A DNA stretch of 64,000 bases. Source: an uncultured Spirochaetota bacterium (GTDB lineage Bacteria; Spirochaetota; Spirochaetia; JAFGXN01). The position numbers were made by a program, and so were the translations under genes. Location: NCBI GenBank assembly GCA_944388995.1, contig CALXKN010000003.1:1-64000 (forward strand). The letters run 5' to 3'. The notes beneath the pieces are model-generated. The model was not told the origin of the DNA. It did no database searches and was given only the letters and a program-made list of their open reading frames with translations. This document shows positions 49,095 through 57,518 of this stretch, one piece after another. Numbering within the stretch: the stretch's first letter is position 1; each line of letters opens with the position of its first letter.

Positions 49095-50477
49095 ATGATG
49101 AGATCTTTATATGCCGGTGTTTCCGGGTTGCAAAATCACCAGACGCGCATGGACGTGATTGGTAACAATATTTCCAATGTTAATACGGTCGGTTTTAAGA
49201 AAAGCCGCGTCAATTTTCAGGACATGATCAGTCAGTCGATCGGCGGTGCAGCGGCTCCCAACGAGGTGCGCGGCGGTATCAATCCGAAACAGGTTGGATT
49301 GGGAATGTCGGTCGCGTCTATCGATACAATTCACACGCAGGGAGCGTTTCAGTCGACCGGTGTCGTGACAGACGTCGCCATCAGCGGTGAAGGATTTTTT
49401 ATCATGAGTGAAGGAGAAAATTCGTTTTATACCCGCAACGGTGCCTTTGATGTGGATAAAGACGGAATTCTCGTCAATCCTGCAAACGGAATGCGGGTCA
49501 TGGGATGGCAAACGCAGAATATCGAAGGAACCGACGTTCTTTCGACAGCGGACGATTTGACCGAGCTCTACATTCCTATCGGGCAGAAAGATCCGGCGCG
49601 CCAAACCGGATTGGTCGAACTCTCCTGTAATTTGAATAAAAATACATTGGCCATTGAGAATCCCGATGATTTGCGGGAAGTCATGGACCGCAGTTGGGTT
49701 GTCAATAAAACGATTTTCGATTCGGCCGGAAACGAACATGATTTGAGAGTGACGTATACTCGTGTTCCCGATCAGGAAAATCAGTGGCTGGGAACCGTTG
49801 AAATCGATCCGATGCTTGGTCAGGAAGCAGTCGGCGTGACTGTCGGCGGCGAAGGAGCGACGAATACATTTACGGTTCAGTTTGACAATTACGGCGTTCT
49901 GCAAAACGTTACCGACGGCAACGGTGTCATCGATGAAGAGGGCGAACTGAATCTGGATATCGCTTATACGGTTGTACAGTCCGGTCCCGACGCAGACGGA
50001 AACCTTCAGCGGCTGAACTTTACATTGAAACTCGGTGAAATCGGCAATACGAGGGATTCAATGACACAGTATGCCGACACGTCGACCACCAAAGCGTTCC
50101 GGCAGGACGGTTACGGTCTCGGTTACATGGATTCGTTCAGAATCGATGATGCCGGACAGATTACCGGCGTCTTCTCCAACGGAAACCGCCGCGTATTGGG
50201 TCAAATCGCGTTGGCGACCTTTACCAATCCCGAAGGTCTGGAAAAAGCCGGAGACAACACCTATGTTGTTTCAAACAACTCCGGTGATGCGTTGATCGGT
50301 CCTGCCGGAATTGCCGGAAAAGGAAAATTTTTGGCCGGTTCGCTGGAAATGAGCAACGTTGATTTGGCTGAATCTTTTACCGATATGATTGTCACGCAAC
50401 GCGGATTTCAGGCCAATTCGAGAAGCATAACGACTTCCGATCAAATGCTGCAAGAGTTGCTGACGCTGAAACGGTAA
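49095..50477 (+). CDS. flgE: Flagellar hook protein FlgE with lysinoalanine cross-link residues
   Basis: 460-residue hook subunit. N-terminal axial motif SGLQNHQTRMDVIGNNISN followed by NVNTVGFKKS, FlgE middle domains, and C-terminal coil (VDLAESFTDMIVTQRGFQAN). Counting from ATG 49095, Lys165 (codon 49587-49589) and Cys178 (codon 49626-49628) coincide with the pair that forms a covalent lysinoalanine cross-link in Treponema denticola hooks. Cys178 sits in VELSCNLNKNT. The cross-link makes spirochaete hooks polymerise into stable high-mass complexes. Confidence 0.96.
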   Translation: MMRSLYAGVSGLQNHQTRMDVIGNNISNVNTVGFKKSRVNFQDMISQSIGGAAAPNEVRGGINPKQVGLGMSVASIDTIHTQGAFQSTGVVTDVAISGEGFFIMSEGENSFYTRNGAFDVDKDGILVNPANGMRVMGWQTQNIEGTDVLSTADDLTELYIPIGQKDPARQTGLVELSCNLNKNTLAIENPDDLREVMDRSWVVNKTIFDSAGNEHDLRVTYTRVPDQENQWLGTVEIDPMLGQEAVGVTVGGEGATNTFTVQFDNYGVLQNVTDGNGVIDEEGELNLDIAYTVVQSGPDADGNLQRLNFTLKLGEIGNTRDSMTQYADTSTTKAFRQDGYGLGYMDSFRIDDAGQITGVFSNGNRRVLGQIALATFTNPEGLEKAGDNTYVVSNNSGDALIGPAGIAGKGKFLAGSLEMSNVDLAESFTDMIVTQRGFQANSRSITTSDQMLQELLTLKR

Positions 50478-50498
50478 CCCGAATCACGGTGATCGGTC

Positions 50499-50696
50499 AT
50501 GATTCAAGTCACAAAGCTGAACGGGCAGGTGTTTTATCTCAATCCGCATCAAATTGAGTCGATTGAGCTGACTCCCGATACAACCATTACCATGTTATCG
50601 GGAAAAAGACTTGTCGTAAAAGATGATTATGATGTAATATTAGAGAGAATCATTGATTACCGTAAACGGATCGGAGCTTTTAAAAACGAGGAGTAA
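50499..50696 (+). CDS. flbD: Flagellar protein FlbD
   Basis: 65 residues. Small FlbD/SwrD-type protein. It contains MIQVTKLNGQVFYLNPHQIE and the TPDTTITMLSGKRLVV strand pair. In Bacillus the homologue (SwrD) raises flagellar torque; here it lies before motA, as in other spirochaetes and many Firmicutes. No membrane segment. Confidence 0.92.
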   Translation: MIQVTKLNGQVFYLNPHQIESIELTPDTTITMLSGKRLVVKDDYDVILERIIDYRKRIGAFKNEE

Positions 50697-50702
50697 GCAT
50701 TT

Positions 50703-51482
50703 ATGGATATCGCAACGATAATCGGTTTTGTCAGCGGTTTTATTCTGATTATTCTTTCTATTCTCATTGCCGGAGCCAGTCTGCTCCTGTACGTTGACGT
50801 CGCATCCGCCGTTTTGGTTATCTTCGGATCTTTCTTTGCGTGCGTCGCCGCATATCCGCTTTCCGTCACCAGAAATATGTTCAAGTATTTGGGCTTTATT
50901 TTCAGAAAGTACAAATATGATTACACCGGCGTCATCACGACAATTGTTTCTTTTTCCGAAAAGGCGCGCCGCGAGGGAATTTTAGCTCTGGAAGACGATA
51001 TCGAAGATTTGGACGAACCGTTTTTGAAAAAAGGCATTCAGTTGGCGGTTGACGGAACCGATCCTGAAATCATCAAAAATATGCTGTTTATTGAGCTGGA
51101 TAAGATGGAAGACCGTCACAATTCGGCTATCGGATTTTTCAACTTGTGGGCTGGTGTCGGTCCGGCGTTTGGTATGATCGGAACGCTGCTTGGTTTGATT
51201 CAAATGTTGGCGAACTTGGAAGATCAGTCAAACCTCGCTTCCGGTATGGCGTTGGCACTCGTTACGACCTTGTACGGATCGGTTATGGCGAACCTCTTTC
51301 TGCTGCCGATGAGAACCAAGCTGCAGGGGCGCCACGATTCCGAAGTCATGATGAAGGAAATCATGATTGAAGGAATCCTTTCGATTCAGGGCGGAGACAA
51401 TCCGAGAATGATTCAGATGAAACTGGCAGCCTTCCTGCCGCCCAAAGAGCGATCGATTTTTGAACAAACGGCCGGAGTTTAA
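50703..51482 (+). CDS. motA: Flagellar stator protein MotA
   Basis: 259 residues. Proton- or sodium-channel stator subunit with four membrane helices (about 5-25, 33-52, 145-170, 182-203). The cytoplasmic loop has charged residues that contact FliG (SEKARREGILALEDDIED). The C-terminal helix pair contains GPAFGMIGTLLGLIQML. 6 bp after flbD and 3 bp before motB. Confidence 0.95.
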   Translation: MDIATIIGFVSGFILIILSILIAGASLLLYVDVASAVLVIFGSFFACVAAYPLSVTRNMFKYLGFIFRKYKYDYTGVITTIVSFSEKARREGILALEDDIEDLDEPFLKKGIQLAVDGTDPEIIKNMLFIELDKMEDRHNSAIGFFNLWAGVGPAFGMIGTLLGLIQMLANLEDQSNLASGMALALVTTLYGSVMANLFLLPMRTKLQGRHDSEVMMKEIMIEGILSIQGGDNPRMIQMKLAAFLPPKERSIFEQTAGV

Positions 51483-51485
51483 GGA

Positions 51486-52232
51486 ATGGCGGAAAGAAAA
51501 AAGAAGCAGAAAATAGAGGATATGCCGGCTCCCGCGTACATGACAACGTACGGGGACATGGTAACGCTTCTGTTGACCTTTTTCGTTCTGATGTACTCGG
51601 CCGAAACCGCCAAAGGCGAAGACGTTCAAGTCATTCTTTCCGCCTTCAAAGGCATGGGCATGATGTCCGGCGGCAATACGCTTGAAGAAGGAAAACTGGC
51701 CGAATTGGGAAATACTGTCGACAGTTTGCCGTCGCTGGAAAAAGGCCGCTCGCTGTCCGATGCCCGCAAACGCGCTGTCAGCGAATTCCAGACCGACACA
51801 GAAATCAAAAAGATGAAGGTTAAGGCGGATGAACGCGGTTTGGTGATTACGATTGCCGGCGATCTTTTGTTTGAAGAGGGTTCCGCTGAAGTTAAGATTG
51901 AAGAGACGCGCGATGTTCTGCAGCGCGCCGCGCAAATCATCCGCGAGTACGCTGACGGCCGGAAAGTCCGTATTGAAGGGCACACGGACAGCGGCGCCCC
52001 GCCGATTGACAGTCCGTATAAAAATAATTGGGAACTCTCCGCCGCCCGCGCCATCAACGTGCTGCGTTATTTGGTTGATTACAATGTCGATGAATCGTGT
52101 TTTCAGGTTGCGGGTTTTGCCGACACCGTTCCGATTGAAGATAACGATTTGCCCGAGGGGCAGGCGTACAACCGCCGCGTGGACATCGTCATTCTCTCCG
52201 ACGGGCATCTGAACACAAAATATGATTTTTAA
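51486..52232 (+). CDS. motB: Flagellar stator protein MotB
   Basis: 248 residues. One membrane helix (about 24-40) with the ion-binding Asp24 in TTYGDMVTLLLTFFVLM. A plug/linker follows, then an OmpA-like peptidoglycan-binding domain (about 130-240: IEGHTDSGAPPIDSPYKNNW, then LSAARAINVLRYLV). It anchors the stator to peptidoglycan. The ion (proton or sodium) cannot be decided here. Confidence 0.95.
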   Translation: MAERKKKQKIEDMPAPAYMTTYGDMVTLLLTFFVLMYSAETAKGEDVQVILSAFKGMGMMSGGNTLEEGKLAELGNTVDSLPSLEKGRSLSDARKRAVSEFQTDTEIKKMKVKADERGLVITIAGDLLFEEGSAEVKIEETRDVLQRAAQIIREYADGRKVRIEGHTDSGAPPIDSPYKNNWELSAARAINVLRYLVDYNVDESCFQVAGFADTVPIEDNDLPEGQAYNRRVDIVILSDGHLNTKYDF

Positions 52233-52257
52233 TCTTGGCAAAGGGCAAAAAATCTGT

Positions 52258-52283
52258 TAAAATTTTTCGGAAAATAACGATAA
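52258..52283 (+). promoter_or_regulatory. Sigma-28-like element before fliL (tentative)
   Basis: TAAA (52258-52261), 14-bp spacer, AACGATAA (52276-52283), compared with TAAA-N15-GCCGATAA. TATAAT at 52285-52290 lies next to it without a clear -35. The 84-bp motB-fliL gap is one of the widest in the block, which is compatible with an internal start. Confidence 0.3.
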
Positions 52284-52316
52284 TTATAATAGGTATGTTT
52301 TTACGGGAGGTGCTTT

Positions 52317-52862
52317 ATGCCCGATGTGGACAATGAGGAATTGGAAAACGAGACGACTTCAAATTCGCCTGCGGGTTTCGGCGGTGCGCACCGTTCCTTT
52401 TTGGGATTGATTGTCACCGTTTTAAAATGGGTTCTGCTGGTCATTGTCGGGGTGGTGATCGTCGCCGCCATCAGTGTCGGTGTAAATTATATCATGAACC
52501 GGGGGGACGGAGCGGGACGTCAATCGCAGTCTTCCGCCTACGACGGCGTTCAGCCGGTGCGTTCCTGGTACGACGGTATCGGGGAAATCCGCGTTTCGAC
52601 AAAAGATTCAACGCCGTATACGGTCATGGTCCGCGTGCAGCTGGGGTATAAGCAGGATGATAAAGCGATTCAGACGGCGCTGGTCAGTCAGAATCCGTAC
52701 ATCAAAGCCAAAGTGCGCGAATATTTTTCGGAAAAACGGGTCAACGAGCTGAATGACGAAGCCAAAATCGCCGCGGAACTGAAACAGAAAATCAACAATA
52801 TTATTGGCGGTAAAGGCATCGACATCGTCATCATTACGGAAAAGACCGTTATCGAGATGTAA
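52317..52862 (+). CDS. fliL: Flagellar basal body-associated protein FliL
   Basis: 181 residues. Acidic cytoplasmic N-terminus (about 30 residues), one membrane helix (about 33-58), and a periplasmic stomatin-like domain (YTVMVRVQLGYKQDDKAIQT, and the end ITEKTVIEM). FliL forms rings around stator units and stabilises periplasmic flagella in spirochaetes. GGGAGG precedes ATG 52317. Confidence 0.9.
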   Translation: MPDVDNEELENETTSNSPAGFGGAHRSFLGLIVTVLKWVLLVIVGVVIVAAISVGVNYIMNRGDGAGRQSQSSAYDGVQPVRSWYDGIGEIRVSTKDSTPYTVMVRVQLGYKQDDKAIQTALVSQNPYIKAKVREYFSEKRVNELNDEAKIAAELKQKINNIIGGKGIDIVIITEKTVIEM

Positions 52863-52878
52863 CGGCAGAGGATTCGCC

Positions 52879-53910
52879 ATGAGTGATACGTTAAGTCAGG
52901 ACGAAATAGACGAGCTTCTCAAAGCCATCTCTTCCGGTGAAATGGAGGATACCAACTACAGCAGGGAAGCCAATAAGCGGAAAATCAAAATTTACGATTT
53001 CCGCCGTCCCGACAAATTTTCAAAAGATCAAATCCGCACTGTTTCGATTATGCATGAAACATTTGCGCGGCTGACGACAACCTCTTTGTCGGCGCAGTTG
53101 CGCTGTTTGATCAACGTTCACGTGGCCAGTGTCGATCAGCTGACCTACGAGGAGTTCATCCGCTCGATTCCGAATCACACCACCCTGGGAATCATCAACA
53201 TGGATCCGCTGAAAGGTTCGGCGGTTTTGGAGATCGACCCGTCGATTACTTTCAGCATCATCGACCGGCTTTTCGGCGGAGCCGGAACAAATTTCAAAAT
53301 GCAGCGCGATCTGACCGATATCGAACAGGCTGTCATGGAGGGGATTATTGTCAAAATCCTCGGCAATTTGCGCGAAGCGTGGGGGCAGGTCATCGATCTG
53401 AGGCCGCGGTTGGGAAATATTGAAACCAATCCTCAGTTTGCCCAGATTGTTCCGCCGTCCGAGATGGTTGTTTTGGTGACGCTGGAGACAAAAATCGGCG
53501 ATGTCGAGGGAATGATCAATCTTTGCATTCCGTACATCACCATCGAACCGATTATTTCCAAACTGTCGGCGCAGTATATGTACGCATCGGTCCGCAGCGG
53601 CGGTACGACAGAGAGTCTGAACATTCTCCGCTCGCGGATTTCCAACGTCAATGTCAGCCTGATTGCCGAGATCGGCAGTTTGGACATTAAGGTTAAGGAT
53701 GTCGTCAATTTGAAAGCCGGCGACTTTGTCCGGTTGCCGGGCGTGCGCTACGACGGTGAAATTATTCTGAAAATCGGAAACCGCAACAAATTCCGCTGTA
53801 AGCCGGGAATTGTCGGTAAAAAAATGGCGGTTCAAATCACGGGGCTGTTGGAGGACAACGACCGCGACAAATTCGATGAGCTGCAGGCAGAAGGAGAAGA
53901 AAATGAGTGA
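52879..53910 (+). CDS. fliM: Flagellar motor switch protein FliM
   Basis: 343 residues. C-ring protein. N-terminal CheY-P-binding peptide LSQDEIDELLKAI (residues 5-17), central CheC-like domain (with GGAGTNFKMQRDLTDIEQAV), and C-terminal SpoA domain (LKAGDFVRLPGV). ATG 52879 gives the canonical start MSDTLSQDEID; the frame extends upstream through fliL only as a shadow. It overlaps fliY by 8 bp. Confidence 0.96.
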   Translation: MSDTLSQDEIDELLKAISSGEMEDTNYSREANKRKIKIYDFRRPDKFSKDQIRTVSIMHETFARLTTTSLSAQLRCLINVHVASVDQLTYEEFIRSIPNHTTLGIINMDPLKGSAVLEIDPSITFSIIDRLFGGAGTNFKMQRDLTDIEQAVMEGIIVKILGNLREAWGQVIDLRPRLGNIETNPQFAQIVPPSEMVVLVTLETKIGDVEGMINLCIPYITIEPIISKLSAQYMYASVRSGGTTESLNILRSRISNVNVSLIAEIGSLDIKVKDVVNLKAGDFVRLPGVRYDGEIILKIGNRNKFRCKPGIVGKKMAVQITGLLEDNDRDKFDELQAEGEENE

Positions 53911-54982
53911 CGGTTCTTTAAGTCAGGAAGAAATCGATGCGTTGTTGCAGGGCGTTCCTTCGTTCGATTCGAAGCCGGCCGCCGCAAAAAAAGCGCCCGC
54001 CGCTTCGCCAATCAAAGACGAATTTGAACGCATTCCCCGTAAAATACAGGACGACTACGTAAAAAATCTGGAAACGTTGACCGGAGTCTCCGTGGCGCTC
54101 AAAGGAATCGAGATTGAGGAAGCCGATTCCGAATCGGTTTTGACCAAGCTGCCGGATGAGGTGGTTTACTTTAACGCTTCTTTCGACGGGTTTGAGAAAA
54201 ACAGCCACCTTTATCTTTTTTCAAAAGAGACCGCGCGCGTGATTGCCGAAAAAATGATGGGGCAAACGCTGGACGGAATTTCCGAGGCAACGGTTTCGGC
54301 AATCGGCGAGGTGATCAATCTTTTCAATTCGGCTGTCGTGACCGAAATGGAAAAGGAAAGTGTTTCGCTGACGCCCGGCGCCGTCACCGGCAGTCTGAAT
54401 CTCTCCGGTTCCGTCGGACTTCCGAAGGGATCGTTTATTCTGGTTTCTTACGATTTGAAAATCAACGGATTTGAAGACGGTAAACTGTATGAATTGTATG
54501 CGGATTCGGTTGCCGAAGTGATGCTCAGAAAAGGCAGCGCCCCGTCAACGCAAAAAAGCTCTTTGGAGGATATGTTAAATATGAACGCTCAACCCGCTTC
54601 CGGAGCCGGCGCGAATGCCGGCCAAACAGCCGCCCAAAATTCTCCCGTCAATCAGGTGGGGGCGGTGCATCCCGCTGTTTTTTCCGGTTTGACGGACGTT
54701 TCCGGACTGTCGCCTGCCGAACAGAGCAACATCAGCCTTTTGATGGACGTCTACATGGAGATGACGGTCGAATTGGGGCGGACAAAGCGGCTGATTAAAG
54801 ATATTCTTCAAATGGGCGAGGGAACCATCATTGCGTTGGACAAACTGGCCGGCGAGCCGGTGGATATTCTGGTCAATCACAAACTGATTGCCAAAGGCGA
54901 GGTCGTCGTTATTGACGAGAACTTCGGTGTGCGCGTTACGGAAATCATCTCGCCGATGGAGCGGGTTTCCGACATCATGTAG
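53903..54982 (+). CDS. fliY: Flagellar motor switch protein FliY (FliN-type)
   Basis: 359 residues, three parts. An N-terminal peptide SLSQEEIDALLQGV closely resembles the CheY-P-binding peptide of FliM. A CheC/CheX-like middle domain (about 45-210) follows. After a Ser/Ala/Gln-rich linker there is a C-terminal SpoA/FliN domain (MEMTVELGRTKRLIKDILQM ... VRVTEIISPMERV). It is thus a FliY-type protein that may both form the C ring and dephosphorylate CheY-P. The start is ATG 53903 in the fliM end, with AAGGAGAA upstream. Confidence 0.93.
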   Translation: MSDGSLSQEEIDALLQGVPSFDSKPAAAKKAPAASPIKDEFERIPRKIQDDYVKNLETLTGVSVALKGIEIEEADSESVLTKLPDEVVYFNASFDGFEKNSHLYLFSKETARVIAEKMMGQTLDGISEATVSAIGEVINLFNSAVVTEMEKESVSLTPGAVTGSLNLSGSVGLPKGSFILVSYDLKINGFEDGKLYELYADSVAEVMLRKGSAPSTQKSSLEDMLNMNAQPASGAGANAGQTAAQNSPVNQVGAVHPAVFSGLTDVSGLSPAEQSNISLLMDVYMEMTVELGRTKRLIKDILQMGEGTIIALDKLAGEPVDILVNHKLIAKGEVVVIDENFGVRVTEIISPMERVSDIM

Positions 54983-54992
54983 GGTCGCGGAA

Positions 54993-55601
54993 TTGACGGC
55001 AAAACGCTTTATTTTTGTTTTTCTGATTTTTTTCTGCCTGCCGCTTTTTCTTGCCGCTCAGGAAAACAGCGGCGGCGGGGAAACCGCTTTGCCGGCGGCG
55101 GAAGCGGCGGTTGATGAAGAGAATCTGCCGATTGCGGCCGAAGCCGCCGCGGAAAATTTTGAAGGCGGAGGCGTCGGTATGCGTCCGGTTGTCAGCATGA
55201 TTTTCGGACTTCTGCTGATAGCGTTGCTTTTCTTCTTTTTGTTCCGTTATTTTAAAAAGCTGACCAAACCGACTGTTTCGCCTGAAGGCGGATTTTTCCG
55301 TGTTTTGGCGTCAGAGCCGCTGTTCGGCAGCCGTTACATCCACATCGTCAAAGCCGGTTCTTCGTACTATTTTTTGGCGTCGGCGGACAATGAGGTCACG
55401 CTCCTGGAAAAAATCGAAGATCCCGAAATGGTTCAGTCGATCGAACTGTACGTCTCTTCAATTCCGTCCGAACCGCAGACCTTTCAGGAGCGGCTGATGA
55501 GCGCCGTCCAGAAATCGAAAATCCGCGTTTCCGTGGACGAAACCGCGCGTAAAATGAGCGACCGCCTGAAAAAACAGGGCGATAAATTTAAAAAAATGTA
55601 G
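54993..55601 (+). CDS. fliO: Flagellar export protein FliO/FliZ
   Basis: 202 residues. Signal-like N-terminus (FIFVFLIFFCLPLFLAAQ), acidic/Ala-rich linker, one membrane helix (about 70-89) and a basic cytoplasmic tail with the FliO core (GGFFRVLASEPLFGSRYIHI). FliO assists assembly of the FliP ring. The start is probably TTG 54993, 8 bases after TAGGG; the longer frame lies in fliY. Position directly before fliP supports the call. Confidence 0.83.
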   Translation: MTAKRFIFVFLIFFCLPLFLAAQENSGGGETALPAAEAAVDEENLPIAAEAAAENFEGGGVGMRPVVSMIFGLLLIALLFFFLFRYFKKLTKPTVSPEGGFFRVLASEPLFGSRYIHIVKAGSSYYFLASADNEVTLLEKIEDPEMVQSIELYVSSIPSEPQTFQERLMSAVQKSKIRVSVDETARKMSDRLKKQGDKFKKM

Positions 55602-55645
55602 CTTTTTACATCCGGATGTGTTATAATTCCCCCATTGGGAGGGAT

Positions 55646-56434
55646 ATGGGCAAGAAGATTCTCTTTTTCTTGGTCTTTTTTGTGCCCGTTTTTTCAGGGA
55701 CGGCTGTGTTTGCGCAGTCGTCTCTTGATAGGCGGACGGAGTCGGAGAATCTGGCGATTCCGTTTGTCGATATGACTGTGCGTTCGCCGCAGAACAATCA
55801 GGAAACGGCACTTTCGATTCAACTCATTCTTTTACTCGCGGTGATTACTTTGTCGCCGTCCATCGTTGTCCTGATGACTTCGTTTTTGAGACTGGCGATT
55901 GTTTTCGATTTTATCAAAAGAGCGCTCTCCCTGCAGTCGGCGCCTCCGAATCAGGTCGTTATGGGAATCGCTCTGTTCCTTTCGCTTTTTATCATGTGGC
56001 CGACGCTCTCGGAGATTTACGAAAAAGCCTACGTTCCGTATACGGAGGGCGAATTGACGACGGCCGAGATGATTGACGAAGCCGAAAGCCCGATCCGTCT
56101 TTTCATGTACCGCCAGATGGCGGGGAATCACGATAACATCGCGCTGTTTATGCGGATGGGAAATCTCCCGAAGCCGAATAACCTCTCCGATGTTCCGACG
56201 CACGTTTTGATTCCCGCTTTTATTTTGAACGAGCTGACTGTAGCGTTTAAAATCGGAATACTGATTTTTTTGCCGTTCATTGTCATCGACTTGATTGTCG
56301 CGTCGATTTTGATGTCGATGGGAATGATTATGCTTCCGCCGGTAATGATTTCGATGCCGTTTAAAATTGCGCTTTTCGTTATGGTTGACGGCTGGACGTT
56401 GCTGACGCAGCAGCTGATGATCAGCTTTAGGTGA
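55646..56434 (+). CDS. fliP: Flagellar export gate protein FliP
   Basis: 262 residues. Cleavable signal peptide (about 1-22), then four membrane segments and a periplasmic loop. Signatures: LILLLAVITLSPSIVVLMTS, FLRLAIVFDFIKRAL, and the C-terminal DLIVASILMSMGMIMLPPVM. It forms the FliPQR export gate. ATG 55646 with GGAGG at 55638-55642. TATAAT at 55622-55627 lies upstream, but no -35 is evident. Confidence 0.95.
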   Translation: MGKKILFFLVFFVPVFSGTAVFAQSSLDRRTESENLAIPFVDMTVRSPQNNQETALSIQLILLLAVITLSPSIVVLMTSFLRLAIVFDFIKRALSLQSAPPNQVVMGIALFLSLFIMWPTLSEIYEKAYVPYTEGELTTAEMIDEAESPIRLFMYRQMAGNHDNIALFMRMGNLPKPNNLSDVPTHVLIPAFILNELTVAFKIGILIFLPFIVIDLIVASILMSMGMIMLPPVMISMPFKIALFVMVDGWTLLTQQLMISFR

Positions 56435-56444
56435 GGGGGCGGGG

Positions 56445-56717
56445 ATGAGTGTTACCGCTGTTGCTAACCTTTTTTCCGAAGCGATTTACTACATTCTTCT
56501 GGTTTCGATGCCGTCGCTGCTGGCGGCGGTGATTGTCGGTTTGGTGATTTCCATTTTTCAGGCGACGACGACCATTCAGGAGCAGACGCTGACTTTTGTC
56601 CCCAAAATCATCGCGGTTTTATTGGTGATTGTGGTTTTGTTTGTCTGGATGTCGAATATGTTGGGAGAGTATACGCGGAATTTATTTGAGATGATTCCGC
56701 ATATAGCGGGAATGTAG
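56445..56717 (+). CDS. fliQ: Flagellar export gate protein FliQ
   Basis: 90 residues with two membrane helices. Typical phrases: PSLLAAVIVGLVISIFQATT followed by TIQEQTLTFVPKI. Part of the FliPQR complex. fliR starts on the base after its stop codon. Confidence 0.95.
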   Translation: MSVTAVANLFSEAIYYILLVSMPSLLAAVIVGLVISIFQATTTIQEQTLTFVPKIIAVLLVIVVLFVWMSNMLGEYTRNLFEMIPHIAGM

Positions 56718-57518
56718 ATGAGTTTGGGATATTTGCTGGCTCATTCTTTTATTCTTCTCTTTTGTTTTGCGCGGATGCTGGCGTTTTTTTCGGTGATTCC
56801 GATGATGTCGGCCGGCGGCGTTCCGTATTTGGTCCGCGCCGCCTTGGCGTTTTTGACTTCAGTCGTTATTCTGCCGCCGGTCGTGGCCCTCGGTTTTTAT
56901 CCGGCGCCGCAGACGCTGTCGGTTTTTGTCTTTTTTATGCTGGCGGAAATCATCATCGGTCTGATGATGGGGTTTCTCGTCTATGCCTACTTTGTCATTT
57001 TTCAGATGGCCGGTCAGCTTTTTACGATTCAGATGGGGCTTTCGGCGTCCGACGTCTTTGATCCGTTGAGTCAGGATGAGATGCCGCTGATCGGCAATTT
57101 TTTTAATTTAGCGGCGCTTTATCTCTTTGTCTCAACGAAGGGGTTTGTGAATTTGTTTTTAGGCGGTATTTATGAATCGTTCCGTCGGTTGCCGGCGCCT
57201 GATTTTATGCTGATTCGTCAGGACGCTTCCGATTTTTTTGTCCGCCTTGTCGATGTTTTGATGCGGCAGTCGTTTGTCACGGCTGTTCCGATTATCGGTA
57301 CTTTATTGATAGCGTCGTTGACAATGGGGCTTTTGGCCAAGGCGGCTCCTCAGATGAACCTGCTGATGCTCGGCTTTCCGATTAATATTGCGGTTGCCTT
57401 TTTTCTGATTATTTTGGCACTCCCCGTTATGATTGATTTTTTTTCGTATTTGTTTAATCGTCTTTTTATTGATCTCGGAACGGTCTTCTATAAAGGAGGG
57501 TTGAATGCCGTTCCGTAA
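56718..57518 (+). CDS. fliR: Flagellar export gate protein FliR
   Basis: 266 residues with about six membrane helices. FliR features: FARMLAFFSVIPMMSAGGVP, GQLFTIQMGLSASDVFDP, and the C-terminal GLLAKAAPQMNLLMLGFPIN. It completes the FliPQR gate. It overlaps flhB by 14 bp, and the flhB ribosome-binding site (AAGGAGG) lies within its last codons. Confidence 0.95.
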   Translation: MSLGYLLAHSFILLFCFARMLAFFSVIPMMSAGGVPYLVRAALAFLTSVVILPPVVALGFYPAPQTLSVFVFFMLAEIIIGLMMGFLVYAYFVIFQMAGQLFTIQMGLSASDVFDPLSQDEMPLIGNFFNLAALYLFVSTKGFVNLFLGGIYESFRRLPAPDFMLIRQDASDFFVRLVDVLMRQSFVTAVPIIGTLLIASLTMGLLAKAAPQMNLLMLGFPINIAVAFFLIILALPVMIDFFSYLFNRLFIDLGTVFYKGGLNAVP

